From contig NZ_JASLGR010000035.1 in assembly GCF_030150155.1 (NCBI RefSeq), positions 1 to 59,203 of the forward strand: 59,203 bases of DNA, written 5' to 3'. The stretch's first letter is position 1; every line of letters starts with the position of its first letter. The stretch comes from Nocardioides sp. (GTDB taxonomy: Bacteria > Actinomycetota > Actinomycetes > Propionibacteriales > Nocardioidaceae). Below the pieces are notes generated by a model that was given only the letters and a program-made list of their open reading frames with translations, was not told the origin of the DNA and searched no databases. This document shows positions 25,503-33,369 of this stretch, in pieces. Position numbers and translations under genes: made by a program.

Positions 25503-26840
25503 ATGACTGAGACCGGCGGCCCCGCCCTCGCCCAGAAGCGCAACCTCGTCACGGCCATCCCCGGCCCCCTCTCGATCGAGCGGATGGAACGGAAGAAGCA
25601 GTACGTCGCCGGAGGCGTCGGCACCAGCCTGCCGGTCTTCATCGTGGCCGGTGGCGGCGGGATCCTGGTCGACGTGGACGGCAACTCCCTGATCGACCTC
25701 GGCTCCGGGATCGCCGTGACGACCGTCGGCAACGCGGCCGAGCGCGTCGTGGCACGTGCCACCGAGCAGGTCGCGGCGTTCACCCACACGTGCTTCACGG
25801 TGACGCCGTACGACGGCTATGTCGACGTTGCACAGAAGCTGGCCGAGCTCACCCCGGGCGACTTCGCGAAGAAGTCGGTGCTGCTCAACTCGGGGGCCGA
25901 GGCGGTGGAGAACGCGATCAAGATCGCCCGCCACCACACCGGGCGCAACGGGGTCGTCGTCTTCGACCACGCCTACCACGGCCGGACCAACCTGACGATG
26001 GCGATGACGGCGAAGAACATGCCGTACAAGGACGGCTTCGGGCCGTTCGCCGGGGACGTCTACCGGGTGCCGATGTCCTACCCGCTGCGCGACCAGCTCA
26101 GTGGCGAGGCGGCCGCCGCCCGGGCGATCGACGCGATCAAGGTCCAGGTCGGCGCCGAGCGTGTCGCCGCGATCGTGATCGAGCCCATCCAGGGCGAGGG
26201 TGGCTTCATCGTGCCCGCCCCCGGCTTCCTGGGCGCGCTGGCCGAGTTCGCCCGCGAGAACGGCATCGTCTTCATCGCCGATGAGATCCAGGCCGGCTTC
26301 TGCCGTACCGGCACCTGGTTCGCGGTCGAGGAGGAGGGCATCGTCCCCGACCTGATCACCACCGCCAAGGGCATCGCCGGCGGCCTGCCGCTGGCGGCGG
26401 TGACCGGCCGCGCCGAGATCATGGACTCCGTCCACGCCGGTGGCCTGGGCGGTACCTACGGCGGCAACCCGGTCGCCTGCGCTGGTGCCCTCGGTGCCAT
26501 CGAGGAGATGGAGACCCACGATCTGGCAGCGCGCGCCCGCGAGGTCGGCGCGATCATGCAGACCCGCCTCGACGCCCTCAAGGACGCCTTCGGCGTGATC
26601 GCGGAGGTCCGCGGCCGTGGCGCGATGATGGCGATCGAGCTGTGCCGTCCCGGCACCCTGGAGCCCGACGCCGCCCGCACCGCCGCGGTGGCGACGTACT
26701 GCGCCGAGCAGGGCGTGCTGATCCTGACCGCAGGCACCTGGGGCAACGTCTTCCGGTTCCTGCCGCCGCTGTCGATCAGCGACGACCTGCTGAACGAGGC
26801 CTTCGACGTGGTGGTGGAGGCGTTCGCCGCCACCGCCTGA
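25503..26840 (+). CDS. gabT: 4-aminobutyrate aminotransferase
   Basis: 445 residues, PLP fold type I, class III aminotransferase. It moves the amino group of GABA to 2-oxoglutarate, giving succinate semialdehyde. Seen: the PLP phosphate site NSGAEAVENAIKIAR, the ring-stacking FDHAYHGRTNL, VIEPIQGEGGF, IADEIQAGFCRTG (D260) and the Schiff-base lysine K289 in TTAKGIAGGLP. Length matches GabT. No succinate-semialdehyde dehydrogenase is adjacent. Its position opens the polyamine island, where GABA is the expected product of putrescine breakdown; 5-aminovalerate is a plausible second substrate (inference). Confidence 0.92.
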   Translation: MTETGGPALAQKRNLVTAIPGPLSIERMERKKQYVAGGVGTSLPVFIVAGGGGILVDVDGNSLIDLGSGIAVTTVGNAAERVVARATEQVAAFTHTCFTVTPYDGYVDVAQKLAELTPGDFAKKSVLLNSGAEAVENAIKIARHHTGRNGVVVFDHAYHGRTNLTMAMTAKNMPYKDGFGPFAGDVYRVPMSYPLRDQLSGEAAAARAIDAIKVQVGAERVAAIVIEPIQGEGGFIVPAPGFLGALAEFARENGIVFIADEIQAGFCRTGTWFAVEEEGIVPDLITTAKGIAGGLPLAAVTGRAEIMDSVHAGGLGGTYGGNPVACAGALGAIEEMETHDLAARAREVGAIMQTRLDALKDAFGVIAEVRGRGAMMAIELCRPGTLEPDAARTAAVATYCAEQGVLILTAGTWGNVFRFLPPLSISDDLLNEAFDVVVEAFAATA

Positions 26841-26842
26841 CC

Positions 26843-26890
26843 CCTTGTGAGTGTCTGGACGGCCGATAGACCGTCCAGACACTCACAAGG
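26843..26890. repeat. Palindromic repeat, copy 1 (inverted orientation)
   Basis: 48 nt, arms of 22 bases around a 4-nt centre, between convergent gabT and an ABC permease. Core arm GTGAGTGTCTGGACGG. Read on the minus strand it equals the other two copies except one A-to-G change, which turns a U-A pair into U-G, so the hairpin survives in minus-strand RNA but has a C/A mismatch in plus-strand RNA. Likely a bidirectional terminator or a dispersed repeat. Confidence 0.85.
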
Positions 26891-26894
26891 CGGA

Positions 26895-27692
26895 TCAGCG
26901 GACTGGGTCGTCGGAGCCCGACAGCTTCTGCGCCAGCCAGATCGGGATCACCGAGAGCACGATCAGGGTTGCGGCGACGACGTTGACCACCGGCGCCTGG
27001 TTGGGCCGGAACAGGTTGGCGAAGATCCAGATCGGCAGGGTCTGGCTGTTCGGCCCCGCCGTCAGCGTGGTCACCACGATCTCGTCGAAGCTGAGCGCGA
27101 AGGCGAGCAGGCCACCGGCCAGCAGCGCCGAGCGCAGCAGCGGGAAGGTGACCAGCCGGAACGTCGTCCACGGGCCTGCGCCGAGGTCGGCCGAGGCCTC
27201 GGTCAGCGAGCCCTGCAGCCGCCGCAGCCGGGCCTGGACGTTGTTGAAGACCGTCACGATGCAGAACGTGGCGTGCGCGATCACGATGGTGAGCATGCCG
27301 AGCTGGAGTCCCAGCACCGAGCCGAACATGTTGTTCAGCGCGACACCGGTGACGATGCCCGGCAGCGCGATCGGCAGGATGATCAGCAGCGAGACGACGT
27401 TGCGGCCGAAGAAGGCCCGACGTTGCAGGCCGAAGGCGGCCAGCGTGCCGAGCACCAGCGAGATCGCCGTGGCCAGCAGGCCGACCTCGACCGAGACCAG
27501 CAGCGCATGGCGTGCCCCGGTGGAGTGTGCCGCGGCGTCCCACCACTGGAAGGTGAACCCGGTCGGGGGCCACGCGAACGAGCGCGAGACGTTGAACGAG
27601 TTCACCACCACCAGCAGCAGCGGCGCGTAGATGAAGACCAGCACCACCGCGGTGGCCAGCCCGTAGAAGCCCTTCAGGCGCGAGGTCAGCAT
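26895..27692 (-). CDS. Polyamine-type ABC transporter permease (PotC-like)
   Basis: 265 residues with six predicted helices, the usual PotC/PotI length. The start LTSRLKGFYGLATAVVLVFIYAPLLLVVVNSFN is a PotC signature. The EAA loop that docks on the ATPase reads EASADLGAGPWTTFRLVTFPLL (residues about 155-176). ATG at 27692 overlaps the stop of the partner permease (TGATG); a longer reading to 27731 would run into that gene. It is the last gene of the first transporter operon (ATPase, binding protein, permease, permease), ending next to palindrome copy 1. Substrate inferred from the family and neighbours: putrescine, spermidine or a related amine. Confidence 0.9.
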   Translation of the reverse strand: MLTSRLKGFYGLATAVVLVFIYAPLLLVVVNSFNVSRSFAWPPTGFTFQWWDAAAHSTGARHALLVSVEVGLLATAISLVLGTLAAFGLQRRAFFGRNVVSLLIILPIALPGIVTGVALNNMFGSVLGLQLGMLTIVIAHATFCIVTVFNNVQARLRRLQGSLTEASADLGAGPWTTFRLVTFPLLRSALLAGGLLAFALSFDEIVVTTLTAGPNSQTLPIWIFANLFRPNQAPVVNVVAATLIVLSVIPIWLAQKLSGSDDPVR

Positions 27693-28528
27693 CAGAGGTT
27701 CTCCAAGGCTCCGGTGCGCCGCACGGCCCACAGATAGACCAGCATCACCACGACCGGGACGAACGACAGCGCCGCAGCGAACGGCAGGTCGTTGGCGGTG
27801 CCGACCGACTGGTAGATCACCCCACCGAGCACCTGGACCGGCCCGCCGACGATGCTGACCGCGACGTAGTCACCCAGCGTCAGCGAGAAGGTGAAGATCG
27901 ACCCCGCGACCAGCGAGGGGAAGATCGCCGGCACGATCACCCGCCGGAACGTCGTCCCCGCCGAGGCCCCGAGATCGGCCGAGGCCTCCAGCAGCGAGCC
28001 CGGCAGCCGCTGCAGGCCGGCGTACACGGGAAGGATCATGTAGGGCAGCCACAGGTAGGACAGTGTGATCACCAGGGCCGGCAGCCCGTAGCCGACATGG
28101 ATCCCGATCGAGCTCAGCGGTCCCTCGGCGGAGAACAGCGCCCGCCAGGCATAGGCCTTGACCAGGTACGACGCCCACAGCGGCATCAGAACGGCGATCA
28201 CCAGGACCCGCTGCCAGCGGGCCGAGGCCACCTTCGCCATGAAGAACGCGATCGGCAGCGCCAGCACCGCGTCGATCAGCGTGACCGCGATCGCGATCCC
28301 GATCGTGCGCAGCGCGACGGTGCGGTAGACCCCGTCGGTGAGCAGCGTGGAGAAGTTGTCCAGGTTGAAGGTGTGGATGACCTGCGGGGTGTACTCGTTG
28401 ACGGTCCAGAAGGCCGTCAGGAGCAGGGCAGCCAAGGCCCCGAGATAGGCGACGCCCAGCCACAGCATCGGTGGCGTCAAGAATGCCGCCGTCACCCAGC
28501 CCGCACGGGACCCTGGCTGCTTCGGCAT
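27692..28528 (-). CDS. Polyamine-type ABC transporter permease (PotB-like)
   Basis: 278 residues, six helices with an N-terminal cytoplasmic stretch (PKQPGSRAGW) and a first helix TAAFLTPPMLWLGVAYLGALAALLLTAFW. The EAA motif is EASADLGASAGTTFRRVIVPAIFPS. It pairs with the adjacent PotC-like permease to form the membrane channel. It starts 3 nt after the binding-protein stop. The family also includes permeases for Fe3+, phosphonates and opines, so polyamine specificity is inferred. Confidence 0.9.
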   Translation of the reverse strand: MPKQPGSRAGWVTAAFLTPPMLWLGVAYLGALAALLLTAFWTVNEYTPQVIHTFNLDNFSTLLTDGVYRTVALRTIGIAIAVTLIDAVLALPIAFFMAKVASARWQRVLVIAVLMPLWASYLVKAYAWRALFSAEGPLSSIGIHVGYGLPALVITLSYLWLPYMILPVYAGLQRLPGSLLEASADLGASAGTTFRRVIVPAIFPSLVAGSIFTFSLTLGDYVAVSIVGGPVQVLGGVIYQSVGTANDLPFAAALSFVPVVVMLVYLWAVRRTGALENL

Positions 28529-28531
28529 CGA

Positions 28532-29746
28532 TCAGCCCTTGATCTCGGTCCAGGCCTTCGCCCAGTCCGAGTACGGCACGCACGTGGTGTCGGTGCGGCC
28601 GTCGAGGCACTGGGAGATCGGCGTGGTCCAGTAGTAGATCTTCTTCGCGTACGCCTCGTCGCCGGCGTGGAAGGTGTCGCAGAACGTCGGGTCCTTGTCG
28701 ACCGTCGCGATCGTGTCGCAGGCCTTCGCGTTGGCCGGAGCCTCACCGAAGTAGTACGCCGAGGCCGCGTTGCCCTCGGGCCCACCGATGTAGTCCAGCC
28801 AGGCGTAGGAGCAGTTCGGGTTCTTGGTCTTGGAGTTGATCATCCAGGTGTCCGACCAGCCGGTCGCGCCCTCGCTGGGGATCAGGCTCTTGATCGGCTT
28901 CTTGGAGGCCTCGATGCCGTTGACGATCACCTGCCACGACGTGCCCAGCACGTCGTCGCCCTTCTCGAAGGCGCTCTGCTGGGCGGCGTAGTTCGACCAG
29001 TACTCCCCCACGATCTTGCGCTGCCCCTTGAGCAGGTCGACCGCAGCGTCGAACTGCTTCTGATCCAGGGCATAGGGATTAGTGATCTTGAGCTCGGGCT
29101 TGGTGCTCATCAGCACCACGGCCGCGTCGGCGATGTAGATCGGACTGTCGTAGGCCGAGATCTTCCCGCTGTACGGCGAAGACGGGTCGAACATCGCCGA
29201 CCACGAGGTCGGGGCAGGCTTGACCACGTTCGGGTTGTAGGTCAGCAGGTTGGCGCCCCAGCCCTGCGGCATGCCGTACATCTGGCCGTTGACCGAGTTG
29301 TACGACGTGTCCTTGAGGAACGGCTGGATGTCGGCGTAGTTCTTCAGCAGGCTGGTGTTGACCGGCTGGACGTAGCCGCCGGCGATCAGGCGAAGCGTCG
29401 CGTCGCCGGAAGCCGACACCACGTCGTAACCCCCGTTCTTCATCAGGTTGAGGGCCTCGTCGGAGGAGCCGAAGTACTTCACCGTGGCCTGGCACCCCGT
29501 CGCCTTCTCGAAGGGCGTCACCCAGTCCACGGCCTTGTCGGTGGAGCCGTCCTCGGCGTAGCCGGGCCAGGCCAGGATGTTGACGGCACCCTCTCCGGCA
29601 CCCAGGGACTTCACCATCGGGACGTCGGGGGCGGTGAACCCGCCGCCGGCCTTGGTACCTTCGGAACCGGACGAGCCACAGGCCGAGAGCGCGAACGCCC
29701 CGGCTGCGACCACGGCGCCGGCCCGCACTGCGAGCGACTTCTTCAT
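28532..29746 (-). CDS. Polyamine-type ABC transporter substrate-binding lipoprotein (PotD-like)
   Basis: 404 residues. A signal peptide with lipobox (AFALSACGSSG) anchors a two-lobe type II binding protein: VNILAWPGYAEDG, DVVSASGDATLRLIAGGYVQPVNTSLL, YGMPQGWGANLLTYNPNVV, GDDVLGTSWQVIVNGI and WMINSKTKNPNCSYAWLDYI. The NILAWPGY start resembles the NW(x)DY/Y start of PotD-type proteins that recognise an amine. Four Cys in the C-terminal half (NCS, ACD, FCD, QCL) may form disulfides. ATG at 29746 has AAGGAGG upstream; a TTG one codon earlier is less likely. Confidence 0.9.
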   Translation of the reverse strand: MKKSLAVRAGAVVAAGAFALSACGSSGSEGTKAGGGFTAPDVPMVKSLGAGEGAVNILAWPGYAEDGSTDKAVDWVTPFEKATGCQATVKYFGSSDEALNLMKNGGYDVVSASGDATLRLIAGGYVQPVNTSLLKNYADIQPFLKDTSYNSVNGQMYGMPQGWGANLLTYNPNVVKPAPTSWSAMFDPSSPYSGKISAYDSPIYIADAAVVLMSTKPELKITNPYALDQKQFDAAVDLLKGQRKIVGEYWSNYAAQQSAFEKGDDVLGTSWQVIVNGIEASKKPIKSLIPSEGATGWSDTWMINSKTKNPNCSYAWLDYIGGPEGNAASAYYFGEAPANAKACDTIATVDKDPTFCDTFHAGDEAYAKKIYYWTTPISQCLDGRTDTTCVPYSDWAKAWTEIKG

Positions 29747-29775
29747 CAACTTCCTCCTTGGATGGGGGTCAGCGC

Positions 29776-30783
29776 TCAGGCTGTCCCGAGGGAAACCAGG
29801 TCGTCGGGCCGCCAGCAGACGGTGACGGGGGCACCACGCTCGACCGTGACGGCGACGTGGTCGGCGCGGGTGTTGGGCCGCGAGACCGTCACCGAGCCAC
29901 CGCCGTCTAGCGCGACGATCGCGTGCGTCGAGGAGCCGAGGAAGACGATCTCGCTGACCGTCCCGCGGGCGCTCTGGTCACCGGGCTCCGGGGTGCCGAG
30001 GCGGAGTCGCTCGGGGCGGATCGCGACAGCGGTCTCGCGTCCGGTCAGCGCCGGGTCGAGCAGGTTGGAGGTGCCGACGAAGCCGGCCACGAACTCGCTG
30101 GCCGGGTGCTCGTAGAGCTCCACCGGCGAGGCGACCTGCTCGATCCGGCCGGCGTTGAAGACGGCGATCCTGTCGCTCATCGTCAACGCCTCCTCCTGGT
30201 CGTGGGTGACGAAGACGAAGGTGATGCCGACGTCGCGCTGGATCTCCTTGAGCTCGAGCTGCATCTGCCGACGCAGCTTGAGGTCGAGGGCGCCCAGCGG
30301 CTCGTCCAGGAGCAGCACGGTGGGTCGGTTGACCAGTGCCCGGGCCAGGGCCACGCGCTGGCGCTGCCCACCGCTGAGCTGGTGCGGCTTGCGGTCGCCG
30401 TACCCGTCGAGGCGGACCTGCGCCAGTGCTGCCTCGGCGCGCTCGCGGCGCTCCTTGGCGGGGACCTTGGCCACCCGCAGGCCGTACTCGACGTTGCCCC
30501 GCACGGTCAGGTGCGGGAAGAGCGCGTAGTCCTGGAACACGGTGTTGACGTCACGCAGGTGGGCCGGGCGGGTGGTGACGTCCTTCCCGCCGAGCTCGAT
30601 GGTCCCGGCCGTCGGCGTCTCGAACCCGGCGATCAGCCGCAGCACCGTGGTCTTGCCCGAACCCGACGGTCCGAGCATGGAGAAGAACTCGCCCTCGCCG
30701 ATCTCCAGGGTGAGGTCGTCGACCGCCGTGACGTCGCCGTACTCGCGCCGCAGGCCGTTGAGTCTGATCGCCATCGCGCCCAT
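29776..30783 (-). CDS. Polyamine-type ABC transporter ATPase (PotA-like)
   Basis: 335 residues. Walker A GPSGSGKTTVLRL, Q-loop VFQDYALFPHL, signature LSGGQRQRVALARAL, Walker B VLLLDEPLGALD and the switch His in FVTHDQEEAL are intact. A C-terminal TOBE domain (about 240-335) is typical of the PotA/CUT1 class. It is the first gene of the operon, divergent from the GntR gene. ATG at 30783 has GGAGAAG upstream; a second ATG three codons on is possible. Confidence 0.92.
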   Translation of the reverse strand: MGAMAIRLNGLRREYGDVTAVDDLTLEIGEGEFFSMLGPSGSGKTTVLRLIAGFETPTAGTIELGGKDVTTRPAHLRDVNTVFQDYALFPHLTVRGNVEYGLRVAKVPAKERRERAEAALAQVRLDGYGDRKPHQLSGGQRQRVALARALVNRPTVLLLDEPLGALDLKLRRQMQLELKEIQRDVGITFVFVTHDQEEALTMSDRIAVFNAGRIEQVASPVELYEHPASEFVAGFVGTSNLLDPALTGRETAVAIRPERLRLGTPEPGDQSARGTVSEIVFLGSSTHAIVALDGGGSVTVSRPNTRADHVAVTVERGAPVTVCWRPDDLVSLGTA

Positions 30784-30818
30784 GCTTCTCCGCTCACCGG
30801 GGACTGAGAACTAAATCC

Positions 30819-30852
30819 TATGGATCCATATGTTAAGTCTGGTGGTAAACCA
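30819..30852. promoter_or_regulatory. Candidate GntR operator/promoter region
   Basis: Between the divergent potA-like and GntR genes an AT-rich patch contains a 12-bp perfect palindrome TATGGATCCATA (30819-30830) and TGGT-N5-ACCA (30840-30852), a dyad of the FadR/GntR kind. On the minus strand TAGGAT (30822-30817) could be a -10 box for the transporter operon. The assignment is by position and symmetry only. Confidence 0.4.
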
Positions 30853-30914
30853 TGTCAGCAGGTCGTGAAAAGTGCGACCGTGACATGCCGGCAGTCGGCC
30901 GAAAGGTGGAGCAG

Positions 30915-31655
30915 ATGGGCGCTGAGGTTCGGCCCGCGCTGAGCCCGGCCCGAGCGGCGATCTTCTCCCCGATCGGCGACGAGGGCCGCGCCCTCCTGGT
31001 GGAGCGACGGATCGCCGAGGCGATCCACACCGGCCTGCTCAGTGACGGCGAGCGCCTCCCGACCGAGGCCGAGCTCGCCCAGCTCTTCGGCGTCGCCCCG
31101 GTCACCGCCCGCGAGGCACTGGTCGCCCTGCGCGCCGACGGCCTGGTCACCACCGTCCGTGGCCGCAACGGCGGCTCCTTCATCACCGCCCCGCACGGCG
31201 ACGACATCACCCACCGCCGTCTGGCGGCGATGTCACGCGTCGAGTTGCGCGACCGGGCGAGTCAGTACCTCGTCGTGCTGACCGGCTGCGCCGAGCTGGC
31301 CGCCGAGCGGGTCGACCCCGACGAGGCCGAGTACATCCGCGGCCTGATCCCCGACCTCGACGACCCCGATGTCGGCGCCTGGCGCCGGGCCGAGACCGAG
31401 TTCTGGCTCGCCGTCGCGGCACTCACCCAGTCCGCACGGCTGACCCGGGAGGTGATCCGGCTCGAGGCCGACTTCGGCACCCTGCTCCGGCTCCCGCTCC
31501 AGGTCGCCGAGCACCGCGCCGCCACCACGACCCGGCTCACCGCCCTAGCCGATGCCCTCGAGACCGGTGCCGCAGCCGACGCCCGCCGACTCACCCGCGA
31601 GCAGCTGAAGGATGCGATCGAGGGTCTAGCCGACCTCCACGCCGCGATGCCATGA
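30915..31655 (+). CDS. GntR-family transcriptional regulator, FCD-like
   Basis: 246 residues. The N-terminal winged helix-turn-helix (about 25-95) is clear: RIAEAIHTGLLSDGERLPTEAELAQLFGVAPVTAREALVALRADGLVTTVRGRNGGSFI. The C-terminal all-helical domain (about 110-240) has the FadR/FCD layout, but the usual metal ligands appear altered: the D-x3-H position reads AETEFW and the last His helix ends in TREQL. It may therefore sense its ligand differently or through a partner. Start: ATG at 30915 has GGTGGAG; ATGs at 30852 and 30885 lack one. Divergent from transporter operon 1 and 7 nt before a Cache-domain gene. Confidence 0.85.
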   Translation: MGAEVRPALSPARAAIFSPIGDEGRALLVERRIAEAIHTGLLSDGERLPTEAELAQLFGVAPVTAREALVALRADGLVTTVRGRNGGSFITAPHGDDITHRRLAAMSRVELRDRASQYLVVLTGCAELAAERVDPDEAEYIRGLIPDLDDPDVGAWRRAETEFWLAVAALTQSARLTREVIRLEADFGTLLRLPLQVAEHRAATTTRLTALADALETGAAADARRLTREQLKDAIEGLADLHAAMP

Positions 31656-31662
31656 TGCCCGA

Positions 31663-32331
31663 ATGGTGCTGGCGACGGCGACGGGCGTGCAGGAGACGGT
31701 GCGCGCCGTCGAGAGCCACTTCAGCCGGATCTTCACCGAGCTGGCCCAGTGGCACGACGCGCTGAGCGAGCTCTTCGCCGCCGGCCCGGTGACCGCCGCG
31801 ATGGCCTCGGCCGCCCTGATGGCACGCGCGATCACGTTCCTGGACGGCCCGCACCACGTCGTCGGCGGCGGCTTCGTCGCCTCCCGTGACGCCCTCGCCG
31901 ACCAGTCGCTCTACCTCGCGTGGTGGCAGGGAGAGCACCGCCAGCTCCTCGCCGAGCCGGCCCTCAACGCCGCCACCCCGCTGGCCTACGACTACACCCG
32001 GCGCCCGTGGTTCTCGAACCCGGAGCGCACCGGTCGCCCGACCCTGACCGGTCCGTACGTCGACTTCGTCTGCACCGACGAGTACACCGTGACCGCGACG
32101 GTGCCGGTACGTGCCGCGGGCAGGATGGTCGGCGTCGTCGGGGCCGACACCCTGGTCGAGACGCTGGAGCGCGTGCTGCTGCCCGGCCTGCGCACCGTCG
32201 GCGCCACCCTGGTCAACGAGCACGGCCGTGCGGTGGTCTCCGCCGACCCGCACATCGGGCCCGGCGACCGGGTCACCGGGCACCCGCACCCGATCGGCGA
32301 CCTCCCGCTCACCCTGGTGTTCCCCGTGTGA
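31663..32331 (+). CDS. Stand-alone soluble Cache (PDC) sensor domain protein
   Basis: 222 residues with neither a signal peptide nor a membrane helix. After a helical N-terminus (1-60) comes a Cache core: YDYTRRPWF (R114, P115, W116), GPYVDF (Y132), TATVPV and MVGVVGADT (D162), then a second small segment ATLVNEHGRAVVSADPHIG. These correspond to the RPW(Y/F)...PYxD...GVxGxD pattern of Cache sensors for amino acids and amines. Most Cache domains are extracellular parts of receptors, so a cytosolic stand-alone form beside a GntR regulator suggests a one-component sensor pair (inference). Its stop codon lies inside palindrome copy 2. Confidence 0.8.
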   Translation: MVLATATGVQETVRAVESHFSRIFTELAQWHDALSELFAAGPVTAAMASAALMARAITFLDGPHHVVGGGFVASRDALADQSLYLAWWQGEHRQLLAEPALNAATPLAYDYTRRPWFSNPERTGRPTLTGPYVDFVCTDEYTVTATVPVRAAGRMVGVVGADTLVETLERVLLPGLRTVGATLVNEHGRAVVSADPHIGPGDRVTGHPHPIGDLPLTLVFPV

Positions 32332-32370
32332 GTGTCTGGACGGTCTATCGACCGTCCAGACACTCACACG
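32325..32370. repeat. Palindromic repeat, copy 2
   Basis: 46 nt: a perfect 21-bp stem around a TATC loop (core GTGAGTGTCTGGACGGTC). It supplies the TGA stops of both convergent genes, at 32329-32331 on plus and 32366-32364 on minus, exactly symmetric about the centre. The outer pairs differ from copies 1 and 3 (CGTGTGAG versus CTTGTGAG) but are matched on both sides. Confidence 0.9.
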
Positions 32371-33263
32371 CCGAGGGCTCTCAGGTCCCGCGCCAGCCTG
32401 GCCGGGTCGTCGCGCAGCTCCCGCGCCGTGCACCGCACCACCACCCGTCCCGCACCGCTCAAGGCTCGTTGGCGAGCCAGATCCGCCTCCCACTGGTCGA
32501 CGTCCATGTGGAAGAGCCCGTCGACCTCCAGGATCAGCGTCCGACCATCACTGAGTAGCCACTCACTGTCGGTGTAGCGCAGCTGGCCCTCGCTGTCGCG
32601 CCGCTTCACCTGCCGACGCGGTGCAGGGAGGCCGAACCGTCGACACACCCGGGTGAGGTCGATCTCGGCCAGTGACTGGGCGCCGCCGGCCATCTGGGTC
32701 AGCGCCTCGCGCAACAGCGGCGCCCTCCGCAACGGCGTCAGCCGGTCGAGCCAGTCCAGCAGGCCCTGAGGTGTCGCCAACCGCTGCTGCACCACTGCCG
32801 CGAGCAGCCCCTGCGCCGTCCTGGGAGAACGATCGCCGGCGGCGAAGAGCAGGACCGCGGGCTCGACGCGCAAGCGCGGCACCCCCGATTCGCCGCTGCC
32901 CATCGCCACCAGGTCCCGCCGCGACCGGGTATAGGTGACGCCCTGCATCCGTGGCGGCACCTGGTCGCGGTAGGGCACCAGCACCGCGATCTCGTCGCGT
33001 TGCCAGTTCTTCAGTCCGGCGTGTGCTGCCGCCGAGATCCCCGCCAGCCGCGCCCCCTCGCCACCGTGCAGCACCGCAGCCCACTGCTGCTGCTCCAGCG
33101 AGGGCGGGCCCGTGGTGGTGGCGATCACGGTCGGGGACAGCACCGCCCACCGATCCGTCCTGACCCGATGGCTGACCGCATCGGCGTCGACCCCGACCTC
33201 GCGCAGCTGCCGGCGGGTGACCACACCGGCCTGCCCCGCTGCCACCTCCCGCCACCGATCCAT
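32364..33263 (-). CDS. AbiEi-like N-terminal domain plus DUF559/Vsr-like protein
   Basis: 299 residues. The N-terminus (MDRWREVAAGQAGVVTRRQLREVGVDADAVSHRVRTDRW) is the winged-helix domain annotated in AbiEi antitoxins (type IV toxin-antitoxin). The C-terminus (about 225-299) resembles the DUF559/very-short-patch-repair endonuclease fold: RYTDSEWLLSDGRTLILEVDGLFHMDVDQWEADLARQRALSG, with the D...ExD acidic pattern. This two-domain architecture is common and usually solitary in actinobacteria. No AbiEii-type nucleotidyltransferase toxin is adjacent, so a toxin-antitoxin role is unproven. ATG at 33263 was chosen; an open frame to 33359 comes only from the upstream palindrome. Confidence 0.75.
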   Translation of the reverse strand: MDRWREVAAGQAGVVTRRQLREVGVDADAVSHRVRTDRWAVLSPTVIATTTGPPSLEQQQWAAVLHGGEGARLAGISAAAHAGLKNWQRDEIAVLVPYRDQVPPRMQGVTYTRSRRDLVAMGSGESGVPRLRVEPAVLLFAAGDRSPRTAQGLLAAVVQQRLATPQGLLDWLDRLTPLRRAPLLREALTQMAGGAQSLAEIDLTRVCRRFGLPAPRRQVKRRDSEGQLRYTDSEWLLSDGRTLILEVDGLFHMDVDQWEADLARQRALSGAGRVVVRCTARELRDDPARLARDLRALGV

Positions 33264-33321
33264 GCGCAGAAGGGTGCCGCAGATCAGCCAGGCCCGTCGG
33301 TCGTCCTCCACAGGCCCTGCC

Positions 33322-33365
33322 TTGTGAGTGTCTGGACGGTCTATCGACCGTCCAGACACTCACAA
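33322..33365. repeat. Palindromic repeat, copy 3
   Basis: 44 nt, a perfect 20-bp stem and TATC loop, with the same core as copy 2. It lies 5 nt past the stop of the aldehyde dehydrogenase (minus strand) and about 60 nt upstream of the AbiEi-like start, so here it separates two co-directional genes. Confidence 0.9.
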
Positions 33366-33369
33366 CACG

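Noticed and set aside
30819..30830. TATGGATCCATA palindrome as a cloning-site or assembly artefact (contains a BamHI site)
   Set aside because: Flanking sequence is continuous and AT-rich as expected for a promoter; a restriction site alone is no evidence of an artefact.
32364..33263. A complete type IV toxin-antitoxin system
   Set aside because: The AbiEi-like domain is present but no AbiEii-type nucleotidyltransferase is encoded nearby, and the C-terminus is DUF559-like instead.
26844..33363. Open frames starting inside the three palindromes with a common MSVWTV-like or MSGRSIDRP-like N-terminus
   Set aside because: These are translations of the palindrome itself; the recurring peptide is an artefact, not a shared leader or domain.
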